A model generated the notes under the pieces. The model was given only the letters and a program-made list of their open reading frames with translations, was not told where the DNA came from and made no database searches. DNA of 18,298 bases from RBG-13-33-26 sp964430085 (GTDB lineage: Archaea; Nanobdellota; Nanobdellia; Pacearchaeales; GW2011-AR1), in NCBI GenBank assembly GCA_964430085.1, contig CAYSES010000011.1, positions 1 to 18,298 on the forward strand. The letters run 5' to 3'. Made by a program: the position numbers and the translations under genes. This document shows positions 7,277 to 13,618 of the stretch, piece after piece. Numbering within the stretch: position 1 is the stretch's first letter; the number at the start of each line of letters is the position of its first letter.

Positions 7277-7292
7277 ATTTTTAATTCACAAG

Positions 7293-7301
7293 CTTTAAAA
7301 A
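7293..7301 (+). promoter_or_regulatory. TATA box, leaderless promoter of the FKBP gene
   Basis: CTTTAAAAA centred about 26 nt before the ATG at 7323. It is divergent from the aIF5A promoter, and the two boxes lie 25 bp apart. Confidence 0.6.
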
Positions 7302-7322
7302 ACCTTTTGTCAATCTTCATCT

Positions 7323-7970
7323 ATGACTTTACAAAAAAAAGATTTCATTGAAATTGAATTTACCGGAAGAATAAAAGACGGAGAAGTTTTTGATTCAAAT
7401 GTAAAAAAAGATCTTGAAAAACTAAATCCAAAAGCAAATCCAAAACCACTAATTTTCTGTTTGGGTGAAGGGATGTTCCTTAAGGGAATTGATGATTTCT
7501 TGATAGGGAAAGAACCTGGAAAATATCAAATTGAATTGCCGCCAGAAAAAGCTTTTGGTCCTAGGATACCTAAATTTGTTCAGATGATTCCTATGAAGAT
7601 TTTTAAAAGTCAAAATTTAAATCCTCAACCAGGAGCAGTATTCAATTTCGACGGAAGAATCGCAAAGGTTTTGACTGTTTCGGGCGGAAGAGTTATGGTC
7701 GATTTTAATAATCCATTGGCCGGAAAAGATGTCGTGTATGATATTAATGTTATTAAGAAAGTGGAAGATTTGAATGAAAAAATAAAAGCTTTGATAAGTT
7801 TTCTTTTTAGAAAGGAATTTAACTTCTCTGTTAAAGATAAAAAAGTAATAATAGAAGTTGAAAAAGAAATGTCAAAATTTGTTGAAATGTTCAAGGATAA
7901 ATTTAAGGATATTTTAGGATTGGATTTGGAAATTAAGGAAATAGAAAATTCTCCAAAAACACCACAATAA
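7323..7970 (+). CDS. FKBP-type peptidyl-prolyl cis-trans isomerase (long archaeal, SlyD-like)
   Basis: Folding catalyst for proline bonds, with chaperone activity from an inserted flap domain. Residues 1-~85 give the first half of the FKBP fold (DFIEIEFTGRIKDGEVFDSN, then LGEGMFLKGIDDFLIG and the active-site-like ELPPEKAFGPR). Residues ~86-135 form the insert-in-flap domain (QMIPMKIF..GRVMVDFNNPLAGKDVVYDI, the family's NHPLAG position). Residues ~150-215 are a C-terminal alpha/beta extension found in the ~220-residue archaeal long type. No signal peptide or membrane segment is seen, so it is cytosolic. ftsZ follows with its own promoter. Confidence 0.9.
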   Translation: MTLQKKDFIEIEFTGRIKDGEVFDSNVKKDLEKLNPKANPKPLIFCLGEGMFLKGIDDFLIGKEPGKYQIELPPEKAFGPRIPKFVQMIPMKIFKSQNLNPQPGAVFNFDGRIAKVLTVSGGRVMVDFNNPLAGKDVVYDINVIKKVEDLNEKIKALISFLFRKEFNFSVKDKKVIIEVEKEMSKFVEMFKDKFKDILGLDLEIKEIENSPKTPQ

Positions 7971-7972
7971 TT

Positions 7973-7981
7973 CTTATAAAT
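7973..7981 (+). promoter_or_regulatory. TATA box, leaderless promoter of ftsZ
   Basis: CTTATAAAT centred exactly 25 nt before the ATG at 8002, in the 31-bp gap after the FKBP gene. Confidence 0.65.
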
Positions 7982-8001
7982 CTATTTTAATTATTTTAAA
8001 G

Positions 8002-9095
8002 ATGGCAGATGTCTATAAAAATGGAGGTTCTTCAGTACTACCTAATGTCTCTGAAGAAGTCAGAGAAATTGACAGGGAATTGGAAGAATTAATCAAAAAA
8101 CAATCAGCAAAAATAAAAGTTATTGGTGTTGGTGGGGCTGGAGGTAATTCCCTAAGCAGAATGAAAGAGATAGGGATTAAAGGAGGAGAATTAATAGCTG
8201 TGAATACCGATGCTCAGGATTTATTGTATGCAAATACTGATCAAAAAATATTAATTGGAAAAGAATTGACTCAAGGATTAGGCGCAGGAAGCAATCCGAG
8301 AGTTGGTGAAGAAGCAGCAAGGGAATCTGAATCAGAAATAAAAAAGAAAATTGCCAATTCTGATATGATATTCATAACATGTGGGATGGGTGGAGGAACT
8401 GGAACAGGTGCAGCTCCATTTATTGCAGGACTCGCAAAAAAACAAGGAGCTTTGACTATCGGAGTTATAACTCTCCCCTTTACAATTGAAGGACAAAAAA
8501 GAATAGAAAATGCAATGGACGGATTAGAAAGAATGCAGGCTGTTGTTGATACACTTATTGTAATCCCTAACGATAAACTTCTTGAACTTGCTCCAGAACT
8601 TCCATTACATACTGCTTTTAAGATAGCTGATGAAATTCTTACAAATGCTGTTAAGGGAATAACAGAGCTGGTTACAACAACAGGATTAGTAAATCTTGAC
8701 TTCGCAGATATTAAAGCTGTAATGGTTGATGGCGGAGTTTCTTTAATAGGAATGGGCGAATCTGATAGTGCCCAGAGAGCCATTGAATCTGTAGAAAAAG
8801 CAATACAAAATCCTCTTCTTGATGTTGACATCTCAAATGCAACTGGGGCTTTAGTCAATATAATGGGTGGTCCGGATATGAGCCTTGATGAATGTAAAAA
8901 TATAATAGAAGTAATCGGAAATAAATTAAGCCCAGATGCAAAAATGATTTGGGGAGCACAAATTGCCGACGATATGGAAAAGTCTATTAGGGTTTTATTA
9001 ATAGTTACAGGTGTTAAAAGTTCTCAGATTTTTGGGAATGGGGAATCTATTGATGACTTAAAACATAAAGAAATTGAAGAAGAACTTGGAATAGA
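8002..9095 (+). CDS. ftsZ: Cell division GTPase FtsZ, C-terminus lost in an assembly gap
   Basis: Tubulin-family GTPase that forms the division ring. The 364 visible residues have a ~35-residue N-terminal extension, GVGGAGGNS (42-50), the GTP-binding tubulin signature GMGGGTGTGAAP (128-139), NTD at 68-70, and the T7 catalytic loop NLDFAD (231-236). The C-terminal FtsZ domain continues to ~340. The remaining tail (SIDDLKHKEIEEELGI) enters the gap. The C-terminal tail that would bind SepF is therefore not visible. The open frame resuming after the gap belongs to the secE promoter region, not to FtsZ. SepF, its membrane anchor in archaea, is encoded at 11645. Confidence 0.95.
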
Positions 9096-9195
9096 NNNNN
9101 NNNNNNNNNNNNNNNNNNNNNNNNNNNNNNNNNNNNNNNNNNNNNNNNNNNNNNNNNNNNNNNNNNNNNNNNNNNNNNNNNNNNNNNNNNNNNNN
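9096..9195. other. Assembly gap (100 N)
   Basis: Exactly 100 N, probably a placeholder of unknown real size. It hides the end of ftsZ and its terminator. The secE promoter starts a few bases after it. Confidence 0.95.
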
Positions 9196-9198
9196 AAT

Positions 9199-9207
9199 CT
9201 TAAAAAC
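9199..9207 (+). promoter_or_regulatory. TATA box, leaderless promoter of secE
   Basis: CTTAAAAAC centred 25 nt before the ATG at 9228, immediately after the gap. Confidence 0.55.
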
Positions 9208-9227
9208 CCTTATCTTCTTCTTAATAA

Positions 9228-9407
9228 ATGAAAATATTTACATCACTAAAATCTTTTATTGGAAAGTGTAAAAGGGTTTGGATGGTTTTGAAAAAACCAA
9301 CAAAAGAAGAATTTCTGAAAATTGCAAAAGTTTCTGCAGTAGGGATAATGATAATAGGCATTTTGGGATTTGTCCTCTCTCTAATTATGAAAATTTTTGT
9401 AGGATAA
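9228..9407 (+). CDS. secE: Preprotein translocase subunit SecE (Sec61 gamma)
   Basis: Small clamp subunit of the SecYEG channel. The 59 residues begin MKIFTSLKSFIGKCKRVWMV, followed by LKKPTKEEFLKIAKVSAVG, the conserved amphipathic helix and hinge of archaeal SecE, then one membrane helix (about 38-56) and a short end. The length is normal for archaea. It lies directly upstream of spt5, the conserved archaeal order secE-spt5-rpl11. The start fits a TATA box 25 nt upstream. Confidence 0.9.
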   Translation: MKIFTSLKSFIGKCKRVWMVLKKPTKEEFLKIAKVSAVGIMIIGILGFVLSLIMKIFVG

Positions 9408-9409
9408 GA

Positions 9410-9418
9410 TTTATAAAC
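9410..9418 (+). promoter_or_regulatory. TATA box of the spt5-rpl11 unit
   Basis: TTTATAAAC beginning three bases after the secE stop. Transcription is expected near 9439, giving a leader of about 37 nt before the spt5 ATG. Read-through from secE is also possible. Confidence 0.55.
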
Positions 9419-9443
9419 CCTTTTTTCAACTAAATTATATCTT

Positions 9444-9464
9444 TCTAAGATGTTAAGTCTTAGA
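9444..9464 (+). promoter_or_regulatory. Inverted repeat in the spt5 leader
   Basis: Perfect 7-bp inverted repeat, TCTAAGA and TCTTAGA, around a 7-nt loop. It ends one base before the Shine-Dalgarno GGAG (9466-9469) of spt5. Position suggests control of translation initiation, which is inference. Confidence 0.45.
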
Positions 9465-9475
9465 CGGAGCTAAAG

Positions 9476-9925
9476 ATGATTTTCATAATAAAAGTAACAA
9501 CAAACAAAGAAGAAAGAGTAATCGAAATGATTGCAGAAAGAGCAAGGAAAAAAAATCTAAATGTTTTTTCTGTTTCAAGGCCACATGGTCTTAGAGGCTA
9601 CATTCTTTTGGAAGCAGAGGATAGAGAAAGTGCTGAAGAAGCTGCTTTTGACCTTCCTTATGTGAAAGGGATTATAGGAAAAACAATAAGCTACGATGAA
9701 ATAAAGAATATGGTCGAACCTTCTGCAACTACAATTTCTATAAAAGAAGGGGATATTGTTGAATTAATAGCAGAACCTTTCAAAAAAGAAAAAGCAAAAG
9801 TTTTAAGAATTGATAAACAGAAAGAAGAAGTTGTAGTAAGTTTGCTTGGAGCAGTTGTTCCATTGCCAGTTACAGTTAAATTAGATAATGTTAAAGTTAT
9901 AAGGAGAGATGAAGAAAATGAATGA
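9476..9925 (+). CDS. spt5: Transcription elongation factor Spt5 (NusG homologue)
   Basis: Binds the RNA polymerase clamp to keep it processive and links transcription to translation. Residues ~1-80 are the NGN domain (IIKVTTNKEERVIEMI, then VSRPHGLRGYILLEA). Residues ~90-145 are the KOW domain (IKEGDIVELIAEPFKKEKAKV, then VVVSLLGAVVPLPVTV). At 149 residues it is typical for archaea. GGAG at 9466-9469 sits six bases before the ATG. The short leader has a 7-bp inverted repeat and a seven-codon upstream frame. The next gene overlaps its 3' end. Confidence 0.94.
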   Translation: MIFIIKVTTNKEERVIEMIAERARKKNLNVFSVSRPHGLRGYILLEAEDRESAEEAAFDLPYVKGIIGKTISYDEIKNMVEPSATTISIKEGDIVELIAEPFKKEKAKVLRIDKQKEEVVVSLLGAVVPLPVTVKLDNVKVIRRDEENE

Positions 9926-10109
9926 AATAAATGTATTAGAAGAAAATTATCATGGCGCAAAATTATTAAATTACATAGCATCTGAACAAATTCTTCAGAA
10001 CTATGATAATTACTCTGAGAAATATAAAAAAGTATTTGAGTTTGCTTTAGAAAATTCAATAATACTAGATGAAAAATTAAATAAGATAATTAACCCTTTA
10101 TTAAACTAA
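9918..10109 (+). CDS. Unrecognised 63-residue protein between spt5 and rpl11
   Basis: A small acidic, Asn- and Tyr-rich protein beginning MNEINVLEENYHGAKLLNYI and ending KIINPLLN. It is predicted helical with no Cys, membrane segment or known motif. The ATG at 9918 overlaps the spt5 end by 8 bp. GGAGA at 9903-9907 serves it with a ~10-base spacing, whereas the in-frame ATG at 9909 would be too close. Eight bases separate its stop from rpl11. Position inside a conserved transcription/translation operon suggests it is real and cotranscribed. Function unknown. Confidence 0.65.
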   Translation: MNEINVLEENYHGAKLLNYIASEQILQNYDNYSEKYKKVFEFALENSIILDEKLNKIINPLLN

Positions 10110-10117
10110 ACAATAAA

Positions 10118-10750
10118 ATGCAAGTTAAACTTTTAGTCGATGGCGGAAGTATGAAACCAGGTCCTGCACTTAGTCAGAAGCTTGGTCCCTTAGGGATTCC
10201 TATTAATCAAGTTATTCAAAAAGTAAATGAAGCTACAAAAGCTTTCAATGGAATTAAAGTTCCGGTTGAATTGCAAATTGATGCTTCAACTAAAGAATTT
10301 GATGTTAATGTTTTTTCACCCCCAGTTTCAGAATTGTTAAAAAAAGAATTGGGAATAGAGAAAGGTTCAGGAGATCAAAAAAAGATAAAAGTTGGAAATG
10401 CTTCAATAGAACAAATAATTTCTTTAGCCAAAACAAAATTCCAGAATCTTTTATGTAAAGATATTAGATCCGCTGTAAAAACTATTGTTGGGACTTGTGT
10501 TAGTTTAGGGGTATTAATTGAGAGTAAACCTGCTGCAGAAATTGAAAAAGAAATTGATGAAGGAAAATATGATAAAGAGATAAATGAAGAAAAAACAGAA
10601 ACTTCAGAAGATAAAAAACAGAAACTTGACGAATACTTTTCAGAAATAAAGAAAGAACAGGATAAAATCCTTCAACAAGAACAGGCTGCTAAAGCTTCTG
10701 AAGAAGCTGCTAAAGCTGAAGTGAAAACTGAGGCCCCTGCTAAAAAATAA
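10118..10750 (+). CDS. rpl11: Large ribosomal subunit protein L11 with long charged C-terminal tail
   Basis: Binds the GTPase-associated region of 23S rRNA at the stalk base. Residues 1-~70 (LVDGGSMKPGPALSQKLGPL, then FSPPVSELLKKELG) are the N-terminal domain. Residues ~75-155 are the rRNA-binding C-terminal domain (IEQIISLAKTKF, then SAVKTIVGTCVSLGV). Archaeal L11 usually ends near residue 155-165. Here about 55 further residues follow, rich in Lys, Glu, Gln and Ala, and probably coiled-coil (DEYFSEIKKEQDKILQQEQA). Archaeal rpl11 often precedes rpl1; here the two are about 8 kb apart. It is last in the spt5 unit. Confidence 0.94.
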   Translation: MQVKLLVDGGSMKPGPALSQKLGPLGIPINQVIQKVNEATKAFNGIKVPVELQIDASTKEFDVNVFSPPVSELLKKELGIEKGSGDQKKIKVGNASIEQIISLAKTKFQNLLCKDIRSAVKTIVGTCVSLGVLIESKPAAEIEKEIDEGKYDKEINEEKTETSEDKKQKLDEYFSEIKKEQDKILQQEQAAKASEEAAKAEVKTEAPAKK

Positions 10751-10755
10751 GATAA

Positions 10756-10764
10756 TTTATAAAT
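10756..10764 (+). promoter_or_regulatory. TATA box of the tRNA-Pro / L37Ae unit
   Basis: TTTATAAAT centred 29 nt before the tRNA 5' end, in the 38-bp spacer after rpl11. A T-rich run (CCTTTTTTCC) between it and the tRNA could also end rpl11 transcripts. Confidence 0.6.
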
Positions 10765-10788
10765 AAAAAATTATTCCTTTTTTCCATT

Positions 10789-10861
10789 GGGGCTGTGGGG
10801 TAGCCTGGTAGCCTTTCAGGTTTGGGACCTGACGACCCCGGTTCAAATCCGGGCAGCCCCA
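10789..10861 (+). tRNA. tRNA-Pro (anticodon TGG)
   Basis: The 73-nt cloverleaf is complete. The acceptor stem is GGGGCTG/CAGCCCC, the D arm is GGGT/GCCT, and the anticodon stem is TCAGG/CCTGA around loop TTTGGGA with anticodon TGG. The variable loop is CGAC and the T arm CCCGG-TTCAAAT-CCGGG, with discriminator A at 10861. No intron is present and CCA is not encoded (A is followed by TTTAA). It reads proline CCN codons. Only 19 bp separate it from the L37Ae start, with no room for a promoter between them. Confidence 0.97.
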
Positions 10862-10880
10862 TTTAAATAATAAAGATAAA

Positions 10881-11111
10881 ATGCCATCAAAATCAAAAAA
10901 ATCAAAATCAGCAGGAAGATTCGGAGCAAGATACGGACGATCAGTTAGAAATAAACTTGTAAACGTTGAACAAAAACAAAGAAAAAAACAAAAATGCCCT
11001 TATTGCGGGAAAATAGGATTGAAGAGACTCTCAAAAGGGATATGGCACTGCAAAAAATGCGACAAAAAATTTGCTTCAGATACTTACTACCTAGGATCTT
11101 CAAATAAATAA
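10881..11111 (+). CDS. rpl37ae: Large ribosomal subunit protein L37Ae (eL43)
   Basis: Zinc-ribbon ribosomal protein of 76 residues. It has a basic N-terminus with GRFGARYGRSVRNKL and two CxxC knuckles, CPYC and CKKC, about 15 residues apart. WHCKKCDKKFASDTYYL is typical of the archaeal family. The TATA position expected for a leaderless start (about 10856) falls within the tRNA-Pro acceptor stem, so it is probably cotranscribed with the tRNA. rpoP and the prefoldin gene follow closely. Confidence 0.93.
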   Translation: MPSKSKKSKSAGRFGARYGRSVRNKLVNVEQKQRKKQKCPYCGKIGLKRLSKGIWHCKKCDKKFASDTYYLGSSNK

Positions 11112-11125
11112 AATACAAAATTACA

Positions 11126-11263
11126 ATGGTTGCTTACAAATGTTTCAAATGTGAAAAGAAAGTTCTTAGTACCAACTTAGATAAGAGATTTGTTTGCCCT
11201 CACTGCGGCAGTAAAATTTTCTATAAACCTAGGACCAAGATAAAAAAAGTTAAATCAGAATAA
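11126..11263 (+). CDS. rpoP: DNA-directed RNA polymerase subunit P (Rpo12)
   Basis: Smallest zinc-binding subunit of archaeal RNA polymerase, homologous to eukaryotic Rpb12. The 45 residues start MVAYKCFKCEKKV, with a CxxC knuckle, and continue to FVCPHCGSKIFYKPR, the second knuckle and the signature of the family. The length matches archaeal RpoP (about 45-50). It lies 14 bp after L37Ae, a common archaeal neighbour, and one base before the prefoldin start. No Shine-Dalgarno site is evident. Confidence 0.9.
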   Translation: MVAYKCFKCEKKVLSTNLDKRFVCPHCGSKIFYKPRTKIKKVKSE

Positions 11264-11264
11264 G

Positions 11265-11585
11265 ATGGATGAAAAAAATATTCAGGAAATGCAAATTCTT
11301 GAACAAAGATTGCAGAATTCAATTCTCCAGAAGCAAGCTTTTCAGATGGAACTTGCTGAAACTAATGCTGCCTTAAAAGAAATAGAAAACTCGGGCGATG
11401 AAGTTTTTAAGGTGATTGGACAACTAATGATCAAATCTGAAAAATCTAAAATTCGGGAAGAATTGAATAATAAACAAAAAATTCTTGAATTAAGGATAAA
11501 AACCTTTGATAAACAGGAAAATTTGATCAATGAAAAATTGAACAAGCTTCGAGAAGAGATAACAAACTCTATGAAGAACAAATAA
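11265..11585 (+). CDS. pfdB: Prefoldin beta subunit
   Basis: Subunit of the hexameric jellyfish-shaped chaperone that passes unfolded proteins to the thermosome. The 106 residues form two long coiled-coil helices (about 5-45 and 65-105) joined by the beta-hairpin region with FKVIGQLMIKSEK, the prefoldin-beta signature. The length is slightly under the usual ~115. The ATG follows the rpoP stop after a single base, so expression is coupled. No prefoldin alpha gene is seen in this window. Confidence 0.9.
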   Translation: MDEKNIQEMQILEQRLQNSILQKQAFQMELAETNAALKEIENSGDEVFKVIGQLMIKSEKSKIREELNNKQKILELRIKTFDKQENLINEKLNKLREEITNSMKNK

Positions 11586-11614
11586 ATAGATATATGTGAA
11601 AAAAATTACGAAAT

Positions 11615-11624
11615 CTTTATAAAT
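11615..11624 (+). promoter_or_regulatory. TATA box, leaderless promoter of sepF
   Basis: CTTTATAAAT centred about 25 nt before the ATG at 11645. Confidence 0.65.
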
Positions 11625-11644
11625 ATCTTCTATCTAAATTTACC

Positions 11645-12028
11645 ATGGTCTTTGATAAACTCAAAAAAGTTTTTTCAGGAGGAAAAGGAGAAGGCGCTCA
11701 GGAAGATTATATTGAGATAGATTTGGATAAAGAAGAGAAGGATAATAAAGTTCTTGTAAAACTTTTTGTTTTAAAAAAATACGAGGATGTTAATCCAATC
11801 TTAAATGCCTTAAGAGAAGGATATACTATTGCTATAATTGATATAAAAATCTTGAAACAAAAAGATCCTATCGAATTAAAAAGAGCTGTGTCAAAAATTA
11901 AAAAAACAACAGACGCTCTTGAAGGGAACATTGCAGGATTCGGGGAAAACTTATTGATTGTTACACCTTCTTTCGCTCAAATTCACAAAGATACCGTCCA
12001 AGAATCTAAGGGAAACAAGTTTGAATAA
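11645..12028 (+). CDS. sepF: SepF, membrane anchor of the FtsZ ring
   Basis: In archaea SepF tethers FtsZ to the membrane. The 127 residues begin with a short amphipathic helix (MVFDKLKKVFSG) that fits membrane binding, then a flexible Gly/Glu linker. From ~37 to ~115 they carry the SepF core (VLVKLFVLKKYEDVNPILNA, then IAIIDIKILKQKDPIELKRA, and GFGENLLIVTPSF). The length matches archaeal SepF. It has its own promoter. ftsZ lies 3 kb upstream on the same strand. A broken gene starts 8 bp after its stop. Confidence 0.9.
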   Translation: MVFDKLKKVFSGGKGEGAQEDYIEIDLDKEEKDNKVLVKLFVLKKYEDVNPILNALREGYTIAIIDIKILKQKDPIELKRAVSKIKKTTDALEGNIAGFGENLLIVTPSFAQIHKDTVQESKGNKFE

Positions 12029-12036
12029 TTCTAAAA

Positions 12037-12496
12037 ATGAATAAAAATCTCGATAAAAAGAAATTATGGAGAGAGATTGATACCCCTACTTTCTATGGTT
12101 ATATTTTTTTATCCCTCCAAAAATAATTAATGAAATGAAAGAAGCAAATAAAAAAGGTAGGCATCTCCTTACGAAATCATTCATAAAGAGACATTATAAA
12201 ATGCTTGAAAAATTTAAAAAATCTATTAAATATCTTAAATGTGATATACAACCTGGGATGTATTCTTCAGAGAAAACTATAAGTTTTGAAAATTCAAAAG
12301 GAAACACTATTAGTGGATTTTCCCAAATGAAGTTATTAAACAAGATAAACTAGAAGTGATCGTATTAAAAGCAAGGAAAAATAAAAGTCTTATCACCCCC
12401 TCAATTTCCAGCGAAGGAGCTTATGGGTTCATAGGATGTAATCTTAAAACGTATGTAGATAATAAATATTTGTTAGACATACCCCAAAATTTATAA
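12037..12496 (+). pseudogene. Unrecognised gene broken by two frameshifts
   Basis: Three successive frames join into one plausible protein of about 153 residues if one base is restored at each of two points. The first runs from ATG 12037 (MNKNLDKKKLWREIDTPTFY) and loses frame in the T run at 12104-12110. The second carries IPPKIINEMKEANKKGRHLL to about 12313. The third resumes at 12314 with WIFPNEVIKQDKLEVIVLKA and ends at TAA 12494-12496. The total length of 460 bases plus two is divisible by three. No family recognised; the middle is basic and helical and the end mostly beta. It could be a decaying gene or two sequencing errors in a low-coverage stretch. It may be cotranscribed with sepF. 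Confidence 0.55.
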
Positions 12497-12498
12497 TT
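12490..12498 (+). promoter_or_regulatory. TATA box, leaderless promoter of the Dph2-like gene
   Basis: TTTATAATT centred 25 nt before the ATG at 12519. It overlaps the end of the broken gene. Confidence 0.6.
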
Positions 12499-12518
12499 CT
12501 TAATTTTATACTTTAATT

Positions 12519-13151
12519 ATGAAAACATTATTTATTCCTGCTCAAATTAAAACAGAGATTAACATAAAAAAAATACAATCTCTTAAATTGCCTAAAAACA
12601 TAGCCATTGCTTATTCAATACAATATAAGGAAATTGCAGAAAAGATCAAGAATATTCTAGCTAAGAAACATAACATTACTAAAATATTACAAATCTTGGG
12701 GTGCAGCAATCCAATATTCTCAAAAGAAACTCAGGCAGTATTATTGATTTCTTCAGGAAAATTTCATGCTGTTTCTTTGGCGATCGAAAGTAAAATCCCT
12801 ATTTATATACTGGAACATAATAAATTAAGAAAAATATCAAAAGAAGAAATAGATTCTATTAAAAAGAAAAAACTTGCTTCATATATGAAATTCTTAAATT
12901 CTGAAAAGATTGGAATCTTAATCTCAACCAAACCCGGCCAAGAAAGGCTAAAAGAAGCACTTGGTCTTAAATCTAAATTAAAAAATAAAAAATCTTATTT
13001 GTTTATGGGGGGTGATATAAACATAAATGAATTTGAAAACTTCCCAGATATTCAATCATGGATTAATACTGCATGTCCAAGATTAGACTTTGATAGTTCT
13101 ATTATTAATAAAGGAGATTTAAATCTTAGCAATTCCAAAAACAGTCTTTAA
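12519..13151 (+). CDS. Dph2-like protein lacking the first domain (diphthamide synthesis family)
   Basis: Archaeal Dph2 is a [4Fe-4S] radical enzyme that transfers an aminocarboxypropyl group from S-adenosylmethionine to a histidine of elongation factor 2. It has three similar domains, each giving one cluster cysteine. This 210-residue protein matches only domains two and three. ILQILGCSNP, with Cys62, corresponds to the middle cysteine motif (VLGC). GGDININEFENFPDI and WINTACPRLDF, with Cys186, correspond to the third. The first domain and its cysteine (about 110-130 residues) are absent, and a TATA box 25 nt before the ATG argues the short start is genuine. The 3' end overlaps the convergent gene by 33 bp. 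Whether it still makes diphthamide is open. Confidence 0.75.
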   Translation: MKTLFIPAQIKTEINIKKIQSLKLPKNIAIAYSIQYKEIAEKIKNILAKKHNITKILQILGCSNPIFSKETQAVLLISSGKFHAVSLAIESKIPIYILEHNKLRKISKEEIDSIKKKKLASYMKFLNSEKIGILISTKPGQERLKEALGLKSKLKNKKSYLFMGGDININEFENFPDIQSWINTACPRLDFDSSIINKGDLNLSNSKNSL

Positions 13152-13508
13152 GGCAACTATAATTGTTGCTGGAACAAACAAAGTAAGTAATGCAGCAAAT
13201 ATTGATGACACAGTATCCCCTGCACCAATTCCTATTAAGGAACCAATGGCACTTTCCATACCAAATTTACTAACTATCACAATAATCGCTCCTGTTATAA
13301 GGAAGGTTTGTGAATCTCTTCCCGTGGCATTTATTGAAGTTCCTACAACTATTCCCAATATTACTAATATTAAATAAATAAAGCTGCTATATTTTGTTAA
13401 AGCAGGAATAGGGATAAGGTTTGCTGAAATGCCTATTATTATAGCAAGTATAACCCCAATCAAGAAGGCCCATGCACCAATAGAATTTTCTTTTGATTTA
13501 ATCACCAT
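13119..13508 (-). CDS. Small hydrophobic membrane protein of unknown function
   Basis: The 129 residues contain about four membrane helices: ~12-30, ~42-58, ~68-84 and ~95-127. A polar loop, GTSINATGRDSQ, lies between the second and third, and Gly-rich stretches (IGSLIGIGAGDTVSS) precede the last. The N-terminus is short and basic-polar, so it is probably an integral membrane protein without a cleaved signal. No family recognised. Its promoter is a TATA box 26 nt upstream on the minus strand. Its last 11 codons overlap the Dph2-like gene on the other strand. Confidence 0.75.
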   Translation of the reverse strand: MVIKSKENSIGAWAFLIGVILAIIIGISANLIPIPALTKYSSFIYLILVILGIVVGTSINATGRDSQTFLITGAIIVIVSKFGMESAIGSLIGIGAGDTVSSIFAALLTLFVPATIIVALKTVFGIAKI

Positions 13509-13529
13509 ATATTAAAGTACTCATTGAAA

Positions 13530-13538
13530 TATATAAAT
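13530..13538 (-). promoter_or_regulatory. TATA box, leaderless promoter of the membrane protein at 13508
   Basis: Minus-strand ATTTATATA centred 26 nt before the ATG at 13508. Confidence 0.6.
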
Positions 13539-13584
13539 TTTTTCATATTATTTAATTTAATCTATATTTTATAAAACAAAAAAG

Positions 13585-13593
13585 CTTATAAAT
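13585..13593 (+). promoter_or_regulatory. TATA box of the S-layer-like gene
   Basis: CTTATAAAT centred 30 nt before the ATG at 13619, so the transcript should have only a few leader bases. Confidence 0.6.
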
Positions 13594-13618
13594 CATCATA
13601 ACTGCAAAATGATTACAG

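Noticed and set aside
9096..9231. FtsZ continuing through the gap to a stop at 9231
   Set aside because: The sequence after the gap is the secE promoter, and the residues read there do not resemble an FtsZ tail.
9909..9917. ATG at 9909 as the start of the small gene after spt5
   Set aside because: The GGAGA motif lies only a few bases before it, too close for pairing, while the ATG at 9918 has usable spacing.
11586..11644. Small RNA between the prefoldin and sepF genes
   Set aside because: Only the sepF TATA box is visible. No C/D or H/ACA boxes or stable stem were found.
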